Under the pieces are notes generated by a model. That model ran no database searches. It was given only the letters and a program-made list of their open reading frames with translations, and had not been told where the DNA came from. This document shows, piece after piece, positions 1 to 7,071 of a DNA stretch of 7,607 nt; the first letter of the stretch is position 1; each line of letters begins with the position of its first letter. The position numbers and the translations under genes were made by a program. The stretch is taken from NCBI GenBank assembly GCA_023300835.1, contig JALZVB010000116.1:1-7607 (forward strand), in the 5' to 3' direction. The stretch comes from Saprospiraceae bacterium (GTDB lineage Bacteria; Bacteroidota; Bacteroidia; Chitinophagales; Saprospiraceae).

Positions 1-1092
1 TTTTTTAAGCTTCCGCCAAAGATGATAGATCCTAGCGAACTTAAAAAACGTAAAAACCATAGATTCTTTAAGAAAATGAAACTGCTGATCATTGATGAAA
101 TCTCAATGGTAAGAGCAGATGTGATGGACGTTATAGATCGTTTTCTACGTATAAATATTGAAAAAGATCTCCCTTTTGGTGGCGTTCAATTGGTTGTTTT
201 CGGCGATTTGTTTCAATTACCACCAGTCGTATCTAGTCCTTTTGAGAAACAGGTTTTAGCGGAACGGTATGAATGTCCCTACTTCTTTGCGTCTCATGTT
301 GTCCAGAATGACATCGAGTTGCGGATGATAGAACTCAATACTGTTTTCAGGCAAAAAGAAAGAAGATTTATTAATCTGTTAGATAGTATCCGAACCAAGT
401 CATTTGATTACGATGATCTAGAAGATATCAATCAACGACATGTCCCACAACATCCTGATGAGGAAGCAGAACTCGGCATCACATTGTGTAGTACCAATGC
501 TACTGTCAACCGCATAAACAACGAGCAACTCAATAAATTACTGTCGACTAACTATGAGTTTAAAGGTAAAATAGATGGGAGATTCAAGTCCAACTTATGC
601 CCCGCAGAAGAGAACTTATGGTTAAAAGTAGGCGCTCAGGTTATGTTTGTTAAAAATGACCCAGAGGGCAGATTTGTTAACGGTACACTAGGAAAGATCC
701 TTACGTTATCTTACACCAAGATCAGGGTAGAAATAATAGAAAGAGGTCAAGCAAAAACCATTATAGTAGAAAGAGTGGAATGGGAAATGCTCAATTATGA
801 AGTAGATCAGACAGATATAGAGAAATTCAAAACAACCGTCATAGGTACATTCAATCAGTTTCCTTTGAAATTAGCATGGGCTATTACTATACATAAGTCG
901 CAAGGAAAAACCTTTGACAGAGTTACTATTGACCTAGGCCGTGGCGCATTTGATTTTGGTCAAACCTATGTCGCACTCAGTAGATGCCGGACTAGAGAAG
1001 GCATTTTCCTTAAGAAACCGATTACGCCTAGGGATATAATTGTAGACCCTGTGGTTGTTGATTATTACGAAAATAAGTTGAGGAGATGGTAA
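1..1092 (+). CDS. PIF1/RecD-like superfamily 1 DNA helicase, 3' part (5' end outside window)
   Basis: ATP-driven 5'-3' DNA helicase of the PIF1/RecD type, likely acting in replication or repair. The frame is already open at base 1; the first Met codon (base 22) is internal, because the residues before it (FFKLPPK) match the SFFKLPP segment that follows motif Ia in this family. The Walker A lysine loop therefore lies outside the window, roughly 60-70 residues upstream by family comparison. Numbering from Met22: Walker B LLIIDEISMV at 21-30 (D25, E26), motif III GDLFQLPPV at 61-69, motif IV around FRQKE at 109-113, the VGAQVMF...VNGTLG block at 203-224, motif V AWAITIHKSQGKTFD at 285-299, and motif VI TYVALSRCR at 315-323 with the probable arginine finger R321. 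It ends soon after motif VI with no extra C-terminal domain. The helicase call is firm; the subfamily name is not. Confidence 0.93.
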   Translation, partial: FFKLPPKMIDPSELKKRKNHRFFKKMKLLIIDEISMVRADVMDVIDRFLRINIEKDLPFGGVQLVVFGDLFQLPPVVSSPFEKQVLAERYECPYFFASHVVQNDIELRMIELNTVFRQKERRFINLLDSIRTKSFDYDDLEDINQRHVPQHPDEEAELGITLCSTNATVNRINNEQLNKLLSTNYEFKGKIDGRFKSNLCPAEENLWLKVGAQVMFVKNDPEGRFVNGTLGKILTLSYTKIRVEIIERGQAKTIIVERVEWEMLNYEVDQTDIEKFKTTVIGTFNQFPLKLAWAITIHKSQGKTFDRVTIDLGRGAFDFGQTYVALSRCRTREGIFLKKPITPRDIIVDPVVVDYYENKLRRW

Positions 1093-1213
1093 AAAAGCAC
1101 AATAAGTTAAAGTATATAATGGCTGTTCATAGGATAAACCTAATGTTTTGATTCTGTCAAAAGTTAATATGTCAAAATAATCCTTGGAAGTACTATCTTT
1201 AGAATCAATTAAT

Positions 1214-1221
1214 TAAATTTG
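1214..1221 (+). promoter_or_regulatory. Possible Bacteroidota -7 promoter element (TAnnTTTG)
   Basis: TAAATTTG matches the -7 consensus TAnnTTTG used by the primary sigma factor of Bacteroidota. It lies 18 bases before the ATG of the small membrane protein, leaving a short leader. A TTTG -33 box at the expected 19-base spacing is absent; the closest TTG (1184-1186) is too far upstream. If real, it would drive the small gene and miaE separately from the helicase. Confidence 0.35.
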
Positions 1222-1239
1222 ACCTTAAACATAAAGTAT

Positions 1240-1374
1240 ATGGCAAAGTCTAGAAAGAAAAGAAGAGAAGAAATACAAACTAAGAAGCAGGAAAAGCAGT
1301 TTTTTATGATCTCTGGAATCATAACAGTGGTTCTTCTTATCATAGTTTATTTTGTTTTTATGAGAAGTAGTTAA
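1240..1374 (+). CDS. Small basic single-span membrane protein, 44 aa, function unknown
   Basis: A short frame from ATG 1240 to TAA 1372-1374. The product has two clear parts. Residues 1-20 are very hydrophilic and basic (MAKSRKKRREEIQTKKQEKQ). Residues 21-41 form one uninterrupted hydrophobic helix rich in I, V, L and F, and the protein ends with RSS. The positive-inside rule predicts a cytoplasmic N-terminus with the helix in the inner membrane. It stops 8 bases before the miaE ATG, so the two are probably co-transcribed, and a TAAATTTG promoter-like box lies just upstream. I do not recognise a family. The charged tail, clean helix and tight spacing argue for a real gene, but at this length chance cannot be excluded without conservation. 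Confidence 0.6.
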   Translation: MAKSRKKRREEIQTKKQEKQFFMISGIITVVLLIIVYFVFMRSS

Positions 1375-1382
1375 ATTAGACC

Positions 1383-1967
1383 ATGAAATTAAGTTTAGAT
1401 CTTGCCGTAGCTTCTAGGCAAGAGTGGTTAGATGCCGTGATGAGTGATTTTCCGAGCTTTTTACAAGATCATGCAGACTGCGAGAGAAAAGCATCTGCTA
1501 TGGCTATGAGTTTTGTAGCCAAATATCCAGATAGAAAAGAAATTTTACCTGATCTCATAGATACGGGAATAGAAGAGTTAGAGCATTTTAAGCTGGTCTA
1601 CGACCTAATGGTTAAACACAATATACCATTGAGGCACTCTATTGGTGAAGATCTATATGTAAAACAACTTATTAAGATGTGTCACTCTGGCAGGGAAGAA
1701 AGATTCATGGATAGACTTCTTATTGCTTCTGTATTAGAAACTAGAGGTGCCGAGAGATTTCGCATGGTTGCTGAGGCTCAGACGGATGTAGATATGCAGA
1801 AGTTCTATAAGATGCTATGGGTATCTGAAGCTAAACACGGTCATATATTCGTAAAAATGGCACTGACTTACTTTCCTAAAGAACCCGTTTATGACAGGTT
1901 ACAATGGTGGATAGATAAAGAAGGAGAAATTATAGATAAATTAGAAATACGGCCGGCTTTGCACTAA
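1383..1967 (+). CDS. miaE: tRNA-(ms2io6A37)-hydroxylase MiaE
   Basis: Oxygen-dependent non-haem di-iron enzyme that hydroxylates the isopentenyl group of ms2i6A at tRNA position 37, next to the anticodon, giving ms2io6A. It acts after MiaA and MiaB. The protein is a ferritin-like four-helix bundle of 194 residues, typical of the short bacterial MiaE form. The expected ligands are all visible: E34 in DCERKA, the E65-x-x-H68 pair in EELEHF, E119 in VLETRGAERF, and the E149-x-x-H152 pair in SEAKHGH. The ATG at 1383 gives the normal N-terminus (KLSLDLAVASRQEWL). It lies 8 bases after the small membrane gene and its stop is 11 bases from the end of the convergent glycosyltransferase, with no obvious terminator between. 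All ligands are present, so an active enzyme is expected. Confidence 0.95.
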   Translation: MKLSLDLAVASRQEWLDAVMSDFPSFLQDHADCERKASAMAMSFVAKYPDRKEILPDLIDTGIEELEHFKLVYDLMVKHNIPLRHSIGEDLYVKQLIKMCHSGREERFMDRLLIASVLETRGAERFRMVAEAQTDVDMQKFYKMLWVSEAKHGHIFVKMALTYFPKEPVYDRLQWWIDKEGEIIDKLEIRPALH

Positions 1968-1978
1968 GCGCAGCATTG

Positions 1979-3136
1979 TTAGGATACTTTCCAATCTGAG
2001 GCAATATCATACTTACGTAACTCAATTAGATTTTCCTTTAAATCCCATTGATTATTAAGCCCTAGCGTTTCAAACAAGAAATCAATGCCTTCACTGATAA
2101 CAACATCACTGTATAGCTCATCATTATTAATAAAATGGAGGGCTTTCATGAATGTAAAAGCATTGAACCAGACGTAAAAGTGTTTTACAACTGTATCCGG
2201 TTTACTGTTTTTTATAAGTTTATTTATCTCATTTACGGCATTTATACTTTTTAGAAAGTCAGCGAAGACGTTATTATGCTTAGAGATATAATCCTCTGAA
2301 ATATTAATACCTTCCGTCAATAGTGGAACGTTATCCGTAAATTCTTTAAGTAACACAAATGCAGAAGGTGCATAAGTCTTAAGCTCTTCCTCATCTCTTT
2401 TATTATATTCAGCAATTGCTTTTCCAGTTCCAAATGGCACACGATGAGAAGTCCGAGATGACGGAAACACCTTAGTCGTATTGACTTCTCCTAGAGTCTG
2501 CTTTTTAGAATATTTATGAAGAAAGTAAAAATCTTCTCCTGCCTGTCGCTTTACCATACCGCCTTCCTTGGCATAAGCCTCACTTCTTACAGCCATGGCA
2601 CTACCTACTGTCTGATAAGCAAATGGTAAATTGAGAAGTCTCTGCATATTGATAAAATAACGCAAATGCAGTTCATAATTAATAATAGCAGAACTATCTA
2701 GCGGATGCTCATATGCAATACTACATGCTTCTTTAGTTTTATTCGTTTTGAAGAAATCAGCGATTTCTATCAAGTAATTGTTGGCTACTGTTGTATCTGC
2801 ATCTAAATTTATAATTATACCATTCTGGTTATTCTCATAGAAATGTATAAAAGCGGTGTCCATTAACCATTTTCTTGCTACACCTACGCCATATTCCTTA
2901 GTTAGAAATACCTGATAATAGGTGTTGAACCTCAACGCAGGTAAGTCAAGCGAATCATATTTAGCTTTTAATTTATCATATACAGCTTTAGATTTATTGA
3001 CGACCTGGACATCAGCAACTTCATTATGATTAATGAGAATGATGATATTACAAGACAATGAATCCAAATCCATATAAAGTAAACTCTGCAATGTATTATC
3101 AACGACAATGAAATCCTCATCATAACATGGAATCAC
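1979..3136 (-). CDS. Family 2 glycosyltransferase (GT-A fold), N-terminus uncertain
   Basis: Inverting GT-A glycosyltransferase that would transfer a sugar from a nucleotide-sugar donor, probably for a surface glycan; the acceptor is unknown. Counted from the GTG at 3134-3136: the nucleotide-binding start IPCYDED at 2-8, the metal-binding DAD at 112-114 within NLDADTTV, the acceptor-side block GSAMAVR at 178-184, the catalytic-base motif GED at 200-202, and the SHRVPFGTG loop at 230-238 that is common in Bacteroidota relatives. There is no membrane span or signal peptide, so it should be cytoplasmic. The GTG start is doubtful. It cuts off the first beta strand, and the frame stays open 33 codons further (to 3235) with a natural-looking sequence ending in DITVVIPCYDE, yet without any ATG, GTG or TTG. 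It is divergent from the WbqC gene, whose ATG overlaps the upstream in-frame stop by one base. Confidence 0.88.
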   Translation of the reverse strand: MIPCYDEDFIVVDNTLQSLLYMDLDSLSCNIIILINHNEVADVQVVNKSKAVYDKLKAKYDSLDLPALRFNTYYQVFLTKEYGVGVARKWLMDTAFIHFYENNQNGIIINLDADTTVANNYLIEIADFFKTNKTKEACSIAYEHPLDSSAIINYELHLRYFINMQRLLNLPFAYQTVGSAMAVRSEAYAKEGGMVKRQAGEDFYFLHKYSKKQTLGEVNTTKVFPSSRTSHRVPFGTGKAIAEYNKRDEEELKTYAPSAFVLLKEFTDNVPLLTEGINISEDYISKHNNVFADFLKSINAVNEINKLIKNSKPDTVVKHFYVWFNAFTFMKALHFINNDELYSDVVISEGIDFLFETLGLNNQWDLKENLIELRKYDIASDWKVS

Positions 3137-3237
3137 AACAGTGATATCACAACCAAACTTGATATGCTTAGATCTTTGATCAAGATTGTTTCTTTGAATG
3201 TATTTCTGTAGATATTTGATAACTTGGTGTTTGTATT

Positions 3238-3852
3238 ATGGTATTGAAAGAAGCAATAATTCCTATCTCCTATTTTGGCCCTTGTTTACACTATGTAATG
3301 ATGTGTAAACTTGATACTAAGGTCGAATATCATGAAAATTATCAAAAAAGAAGCTATCGCAACAGAATGCGTATTATGAGCCCAAGCGGTCCACTTCTGC
3401 TAACAGTTCCATTAGGAAAAGGTAAACACCAACAACTTCCTATATCACAAGTCAAGATTGCCTATGATGAACCTTGGCAACATCAGCATCTTAAGAGTAT
3501 AAAATCATGCTATGGTTCATCTCCATACTATGAGTATTACTACGAAGAACTCGAAGAACTATTGTTGCGTAAATTTGATTTGCTAATCGAATTATACGAA
3601 GCATGTTCCGCATTTATAGTAAAACACATTGGTATAGAAATTTCAGAAAAGACAATAGACTATCTCAAGTCATCACATGATATGTATGATTTAAGAAAAT
3701 CAAAATCTAATCATGATGCCATATTCACTGAATACGAACAAGTATTCTCTCCTACCCTAGGATTTATAAGTAATCTGAGTATTCTGGATCTCTTATTTAA
3801 CCTAGGTCCAGAAACAAAACTATATCTTAACTCACAAGACATTACTTTTTGA
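3238..3852 (+). CDS. WbqC-like family protein
   Basis: Member of the WbqC family (PF08889), named after genes in O-antigen clusters. The biochemical role is not established; a part in surface polysaccharide synthesis is inferred from gene context. Family features in order: the N-terminal ISYFGPCLHYVMM (10-22), ENYQKRSYRNRMRI (33-46), the SGPLLLTVPLGKGKHQQ stretch (50-66), the W/H-rich PWQHQHLKSIKSCYGSSPYYEYY (79-101), and a C-terminal helical part. The 204-residue length is normal for the family. The ATG at 3238 puts the conserved YFGP block at the expected place. It faces away from a glycosyltransferase, which fits a polysaccharide theme, and is followed 34 bases later by the dynamin-like gene on the same strand, so the two may share a transcript. 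No clear promoter was found in 3137-3237. Confidence 0.88.
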   Translation: MVLKEAIIPISYFGPCLHYVMMCKLDTKVEYHENYQKRSYRNRMRIMSPSGPLLLTVPLGKGKHQQLPISQVKIAYDEPWQHQHLKSIKSCYGSSPYYEYYYEELEELLLRKFDLLIELYEACSAFIVKHIGIEISEKTIDYLKSSHDMYDLRKSKSNHDAIFTEYEQVFSPTLGFISNLSILDLLFNLGPETKLYLNSQDITF

Positions 3853-3886
3853 ATTTTAGGTTGTCTAAATAGTAATCAAGCGACAT

Positions 3887-5623
3887 ATGAATAAACTCAT
3901 CGATAAAGAAATTGAAGGATTAAAGGAGAAGTTGGAGCTATCTGTAGGCTCTCTTCAGGATATCACCAAACTCATTAATCATTCAGATTTAGAGAATATT
4001 GTAGGTGATATTAAGAATAGAATTCATGATCCATATATGTTTGTTATTGTGGGCGAAGTAAAGGCTGGAAAGTCTAGTTTTATAAATGCTCTACTTGATG
4101 CCGACAGAGAAATATGCAAGGTTGCTCCTTCTCCTATGACAGACACGATACAACAGATTGTATACGGCGAGAAAGATACATTCACTGATATAAACCCTTA
4201 TCTCAAAAGGATAACAAGCCCCGTCGAAATACTAAAAGAAATAGCTATAGTTGATACGCCTGGAACAAATACAATTATTGACCACCACCAGGAGATAACA
4301 GAAAGGTTTATACCCGCATCAGATTTGATTGTTTTTGTATTTGAATCTAAGAACCCTTATCGTCAATCTGCTTGGGACTTTTTTAAATATATAAAAGAAG
4401 AGTGGAGAAAGAAGATCATTTTTGTACTACAACAGAAAGATCTTATGGTACCCGCTGACCTCATCATAAACACAGCAGGCGTAAGAGAATATGCACTCAA
4501 GCAGGGCATCCCAGAACCAAAAGTATTTCCAGTCTCAGCACTTATGGAACTCAATGGGGATAAAGAAAACAGTGGTTTTATAGATGTGAGAAAATACATT
4601 TACGACAATATAACCGGCGGGAAAGCCCCTTTCTTAAAGATTCTAAATAACGCTGATACGGCGATTAACATTAATGACAAAATATATAAAGGCGTTCTCA
4701 TAAGAAAGAAACAGTATGAAGCAGACAAGGGTTTCAGAGATGATATAGAAGAAACACTTGATCACCAAGAACAGAAAACCCAACGTCAAATAAATATACT
4801 CGTAGAGAATCTATTAGCTTCTTATGATAGAATTACAAATAAGAAGAAAGAAGAAATTACAAAAGGAATCGGATTTGTAAGCCTAATAAGCAGATCATTC
4901 AAGTCAACTTTTTCTGGTGGACAATCACCTAAAGACTGGTTGGGAGGTCTTACCAAATCATTAGAAACTGAACTTAATGATGAGTTTACAGATAGACTCA
5001 ATGAAGGCGTTGTCGATATTGCCGAGAGTATACAAGACATGGGTAAGCTGATAGATTCTAAGATCAAGAACAGTGAAACAATACTCAAAGACAATCACGA
5101 GATTTTTTCAGATATAGCAGAGCGACGAGCTTCAGTACTTAAGGATCTGCAAAGTGCTTTTGCTGGTTTTCTAAAAAGGTCAGAGAACTTTTATGATACA
5201 GAGATATTACAAGGTAGCGGTGGATTAGCTCCTAATATCGCTAAAGGTGGCGGTATCGCCATTGTAGGTATCATATTGACTACTCTTACCAATTCTATGG
5301 TCTTAGACCTTACAGGAGGGATCTTCACAGCCATTGGATTCATATTCGCTGGTGTTACAATAGGCATCAACAAGTCCAAAATTCTAAAAGGTTATAAAAC
5401 TGAAGTAGAAAAAGGCAGACTAAGAATCAAAGATGAAGTAACCCAAAAGCTAATCGCTTATACGGCTAAAATCAAAACCCGAATTAATGACAATTTTCAC
5501 AAGTTTGACAAATTGCTACAAGACGAGAAAGGAACACTAGAGCATCTAGATTCTGAACAAAAAAGAATATTACAAGATATAACTGATGTGAAGAAAGAGA
5601 TACAGAGTAAGATGGTTGTTTAG
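3887..5623 (+). CDS. Bacterial dynamin-like GTPase with C-terminal hydrophobic hairpin
   Basis: Large GTPase of the dynamin superfamily, expected to bind, tubulate or fuse membranes, or protect them under stress; the specific role is unknown. GTPase motifs: G1 GEVKAGKS at 56-63, G2 threonine at T85 or T87 (MTDTIQQ), G3 DTPG at 123-126, a divergent G4 QQKD at 182-185 (canonical N/TKxD), and G5 SAL at 217-219. A long helical stalk follows (about 245-440). Two hydrophobic segments (about 454-470 and 477-495) separated by a short polar turn form a probable membrane-inserting hairpin, like the paddle or membrane region of bacterial dynamins and mitofusins. A charged coiled-coil tail runs to residue 578. 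Start at ATG 3887, stop TAG at 5621-5623. It appears to be a single gene, not one of the tandem dynamin pairs seen in some bacteria. It follows WbqC by 34 bases and converges on the next gene. Confidence 0.9.
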   Translation: MNKLIDKEIEGLKEKLELSVGSLQDITKLINHSDLENIVGDIKNRIHDPYMFVIVGEVKAGKSSFINALLDADREICKVAPSPMTDTIQQIVYGEKDTFTDINPYLKRITSPVEILKEIAIVDTPGTNTIIDHHQEITERFIPASDLIVFVFESKNPYRQSAWDFFKYIKEEWRKKIIFVLQQKDLMVPADLIINTAGVREYALKQGIPEPKVFPVSALMELNGDKENSGFIDVRKYIYDNITGGKAPFLKILNNADTAININDKIYKGVLIRKKQYEADKGFRDDIEETLDHQEQKTQRQINILVENLLASYDRITNKKKEEITKGIGFVSLISRSFKSTFSGGQSPKDWLGGLTKSLETELNDEFTDRLNEGVVDIAESIQDMGKLIDSKIKNSETILKDNHEIFSDIAERRASVLKDLQSAFAGFLKRSENFYDTEILQGSGGLAPNIAKGGGIAIVGIILTTLTNSMVLDLTGGIFTAIGFIFAGVTIGINKSKILKGYKTEVEKGRLRIKDEVTQKLIAYTAKIKTRINDNFHKFDKLLQDEKGTLEHLDSEQKRILQDITDVKKEIQSKMVV

Positions 5624-5774
5624 TACTGGTTAACTTTATTGTATCATCCTTTTATAGCTCTGAACTCTTCTGTATTTCTTATGTTGGCTAAAGATGAGTC
5701 TAATATTAATAGAAGAAAACATACAATGAAATTAGAAGCTCCCGAGTAGAGATATGTTAATCCAAACGTTTTTA
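5624..5774. other. Intergenic gap between convergent genes; nothing supported
   Basis: This gap separates the ends of the dynamin-like gene and the orphan pseudouridine-synthase domain. I found no convincing hairpin terminator and no recognisable catalytic-domain remnant for the orphan gene. A minus-strand frame stays open from inside the neighbouring gene to a TGA at 5644-5646 and encodes a hydrophobic stretch, but it has no usable start codon. Confidence 0.5.
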
Positions 5775-6542
5775 CTATTGACTTAGCGTTGCATTTTCAT
5801 ACAACGCCATATTATCAAGCATATACTCTAGTATAGGTCTACATTTATCTTTACAAGCTGGGTAGAATGTCTTATGCTGTCTTTCTTCATTCTTCGATGA
5901 GTTTCCCCACCAAAATTCTGCAATAGCAATAGGTTTTAACTTGTGCTTAAAAGCAAACTCGAGCAATTTAGGTGCTGCACATTCACCTGCAGCTGAAGGC
6001 GGGTTGCCATGTGATGAAGCTTTGAATATATCCAAGACACTTTTAGATTCACCATGGCTATTCAGAAATATATAATTTTCAAAAAGCCAATTCTGTAAAT
6101 CTAATGATTTGAGCTTTCTTTTCTCCAATAATCCTTGCCGTTCACTCTCACTTACAGCAGTTGTTATATGCTGGCCCATTTCTGTCAGAGCAGTCATGCC
6201 TTTAGTAAAGTAATAATCATCAGTAGAGTCGTCGAATACAGAAGGAATGAATTTGTTACAGTTTGAAATGCCCATTAACTTACCAGACACTGTTCCTATA
6301 TATGCTAATGCCTTTTTGTCCGTTTCAATAACCAATACTCCAAACATCTTTCCTTTATGTATACTAAAGTCATGTTCCCATGACATGGATTCTAATTTGA
6401 GAAACTCTTGGAACTCTTGCGACGCAATTTGGGCTATTTCTGGAATATCTAAAGAGAATGGATTGTTGAGTTTTAATGGGATATTAATCTCAGAAAAGTC
6501 CGACTTGAAATTAAATAAGTACTGTTTTTCCAAAGTTGACAA
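5775..6542 (-). CDS. Orphan N-terminal accessory domain of an RluA-type pseudouridine synthase (no catalytic domain)
   Basis: The protein matches, from memory of the family, the accessory N-terminal half of the long (about 550 aa) RluA-family pseudouridine synthases of Bacteroidota and Gammaproteobacteria. Shared blocks: GKMFGVLV (64-71) with the following SGKL (86-89), NYIFLNSHGESKSVLDIF (156-173), PPSAAGECAAPKLLEFAF (181-198), LKPIAIAEFWWGNS (202-215), and FYPACKDKCRPILEYML (226-242). C188, C230 and C234, perhaps with H223, could bind a metal. It stops at residue 255, just where the linker to the RluA catalytic domain should begin, and no such domain follows. The long charged coiled coil usually found before NYIFL is also largely missing. 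The start is TTG at 6540-6542; no ATG lies between the upstream stop (6567-6569) and residue 53. It begins 17 bases after the SnoaL-like gene. Activity as a synthase is not expected. Confidence 0.82.
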   Translation of the reverse strand: MSTLEKQYLFNFKSDFSEINIPLKLNNPFSLDIPEIAQIASQEFQEFLKLESMSWEHDFSIHKGKMFGVLVIETDKKALAYIGTVSGKLMGISNCNKFIPSVFDDSTDDYYFTKGMTALTEMGQHITTAVSESERQGLLEKRKLKSLDLQNWLFENYIFLNSHGESKSVLDIFKASSHGNPPSAAGECAAPKLLEFAFKHKLKPIAIAEFWWGNSSKNEERQHKTFYPACKDKCRPILEYMLDNMALYENATLSQ

Positions 6543-6559
6543 TCTTAAAGTTATAAAAA

Positions 6560-7026
6560 CTAAGCTTTATTGATAAAGTTGTCCAATTTAGCACCAGTGG
6601 TCTGTTGAATTTTATTTTTCATAAAAGGTGTCCATCCTATCAAATACCCTGGTAATCCTAGTGCTTGTCGAGACCACTTCCATAAGTCAAAAGTATCTGT
6701 ATGTTCAATAATTTTCCCTCCTTTGAACTTGAAATTAGCTTTTACGCTATTTACTACTTTTCTTTTTTTATCACCGTATCATATTCTGCTTTCCAATTTG
6801 CATGACCGCTGTTATCAGAAGCCTCTATACTACCAAAAGTAATTTTTGTATCATTCGACTTTTGAGAAAGTAACATCTTCCACATATTAACAGCTCTATC
6901 TCCATGTAACTCTCCGAATGCGGGGTCTTGAAATACAATTTCTGCATGATAACAATCCATCATAGCACTAACATTACCCTGAGCAAAAGAGGTGTAAAAT
7001 TTTTCTATTAATTCTGTCGTGTTCAT
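6560..7026 (-). pseudogene. SnoaL/NTF2-like protein gene interrupted by a -1 frameshift
   Basis: Small cone-shaped alpha+beta (NTF2-fold) protein of the SnoaL_2 type; members are usually cytoplasmic with unknown ligand or activity. ATG at 7024-7026 opens a frame with the family start (ELIEKFYTSFAQGNVSAMM, DCYHAEIVFQDPAFGELHG, MWKMLL) that stops after 90 codons at TAG 6754-6756. The missing C-terminal part is present in the -1 frame: KANFKFKGGKIIEHTD, FDLWKWSRQALGLPGYLIGW and KNKIQQTTGAKLDNFI, ending at TAG 6560-6562. One extra A in the seven-A run (T run 6763-6769 on the plus strand) would join both into a 155-residue protein reading VIKKRKVVNSVK across the junction, which is normal length for the family. 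The cause may be a true mutation, a sequencing error, or slippage. It is followed 17 bases later by the orphan pseudouridine-synthase domain, probably in the same transcript. Confidence 0.85.
6763..6769 (-). other. A7 homopolymer at the frameshift; slippery heptamer A AAA AAA
   Basis: In the minus-strand reading frame the codons are ATA AAA AAA GAA, which contains the heptamer A AAA AAA, a sequence that allows tandem -1 tRNA slippage and also RNA polymerase slippage. The two reading frames of the SnoaL-like gene overlap only between about 6757 and 6778, exactly around this run. I could not identify a convincing downstream stimulatory hairpin. Confidence 0.5.
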
Positions 7027-7071
7027 GTACGCTTATTATTAGGGATGCCATTAACTCTGAGTATAAAAACT

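Noticed and set aside
3193..3227. Possible promoter for WbqC (TTTG at 3193-3196, TAACTTGG at 3220-3227)
   Set aside because: The spacing is 23 instead of 19 bases and the -7 box has a mismatch, so it is not distinguishable from chance.
4363..5379. Three minus-strand frames (4363-4599, 4822-5094, 5191-5379)
   Set aside because: All lie opposite the dynamin-like gene, have no recognisable motifs and are antisense shadows.
5681..5749. 22-codon plus-strand frame starting with ATG after the dynamin gene
   Set aside because: Too short, low complexity and without any supporting signal.
5644..5797. Minus-strand open frame downstream of the orphan domain, encoding a hydrophobic stretch and ending near NIRNTEEFRAIKG
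   Set aside because: It has no ATG, GTG or TTG start, overlaps the end of the orphan gene in another frame, and does not resemble an RluA catalytic domain. About 50 open codons can arise by chance in AT-rich DNA.
6247..6573. 108-codon plus-strand frame opposite the orphan pseudouridine-synthase domain
   Set aside because: It is the antisense shadow of a frame with clear family motifs on the minus strand.
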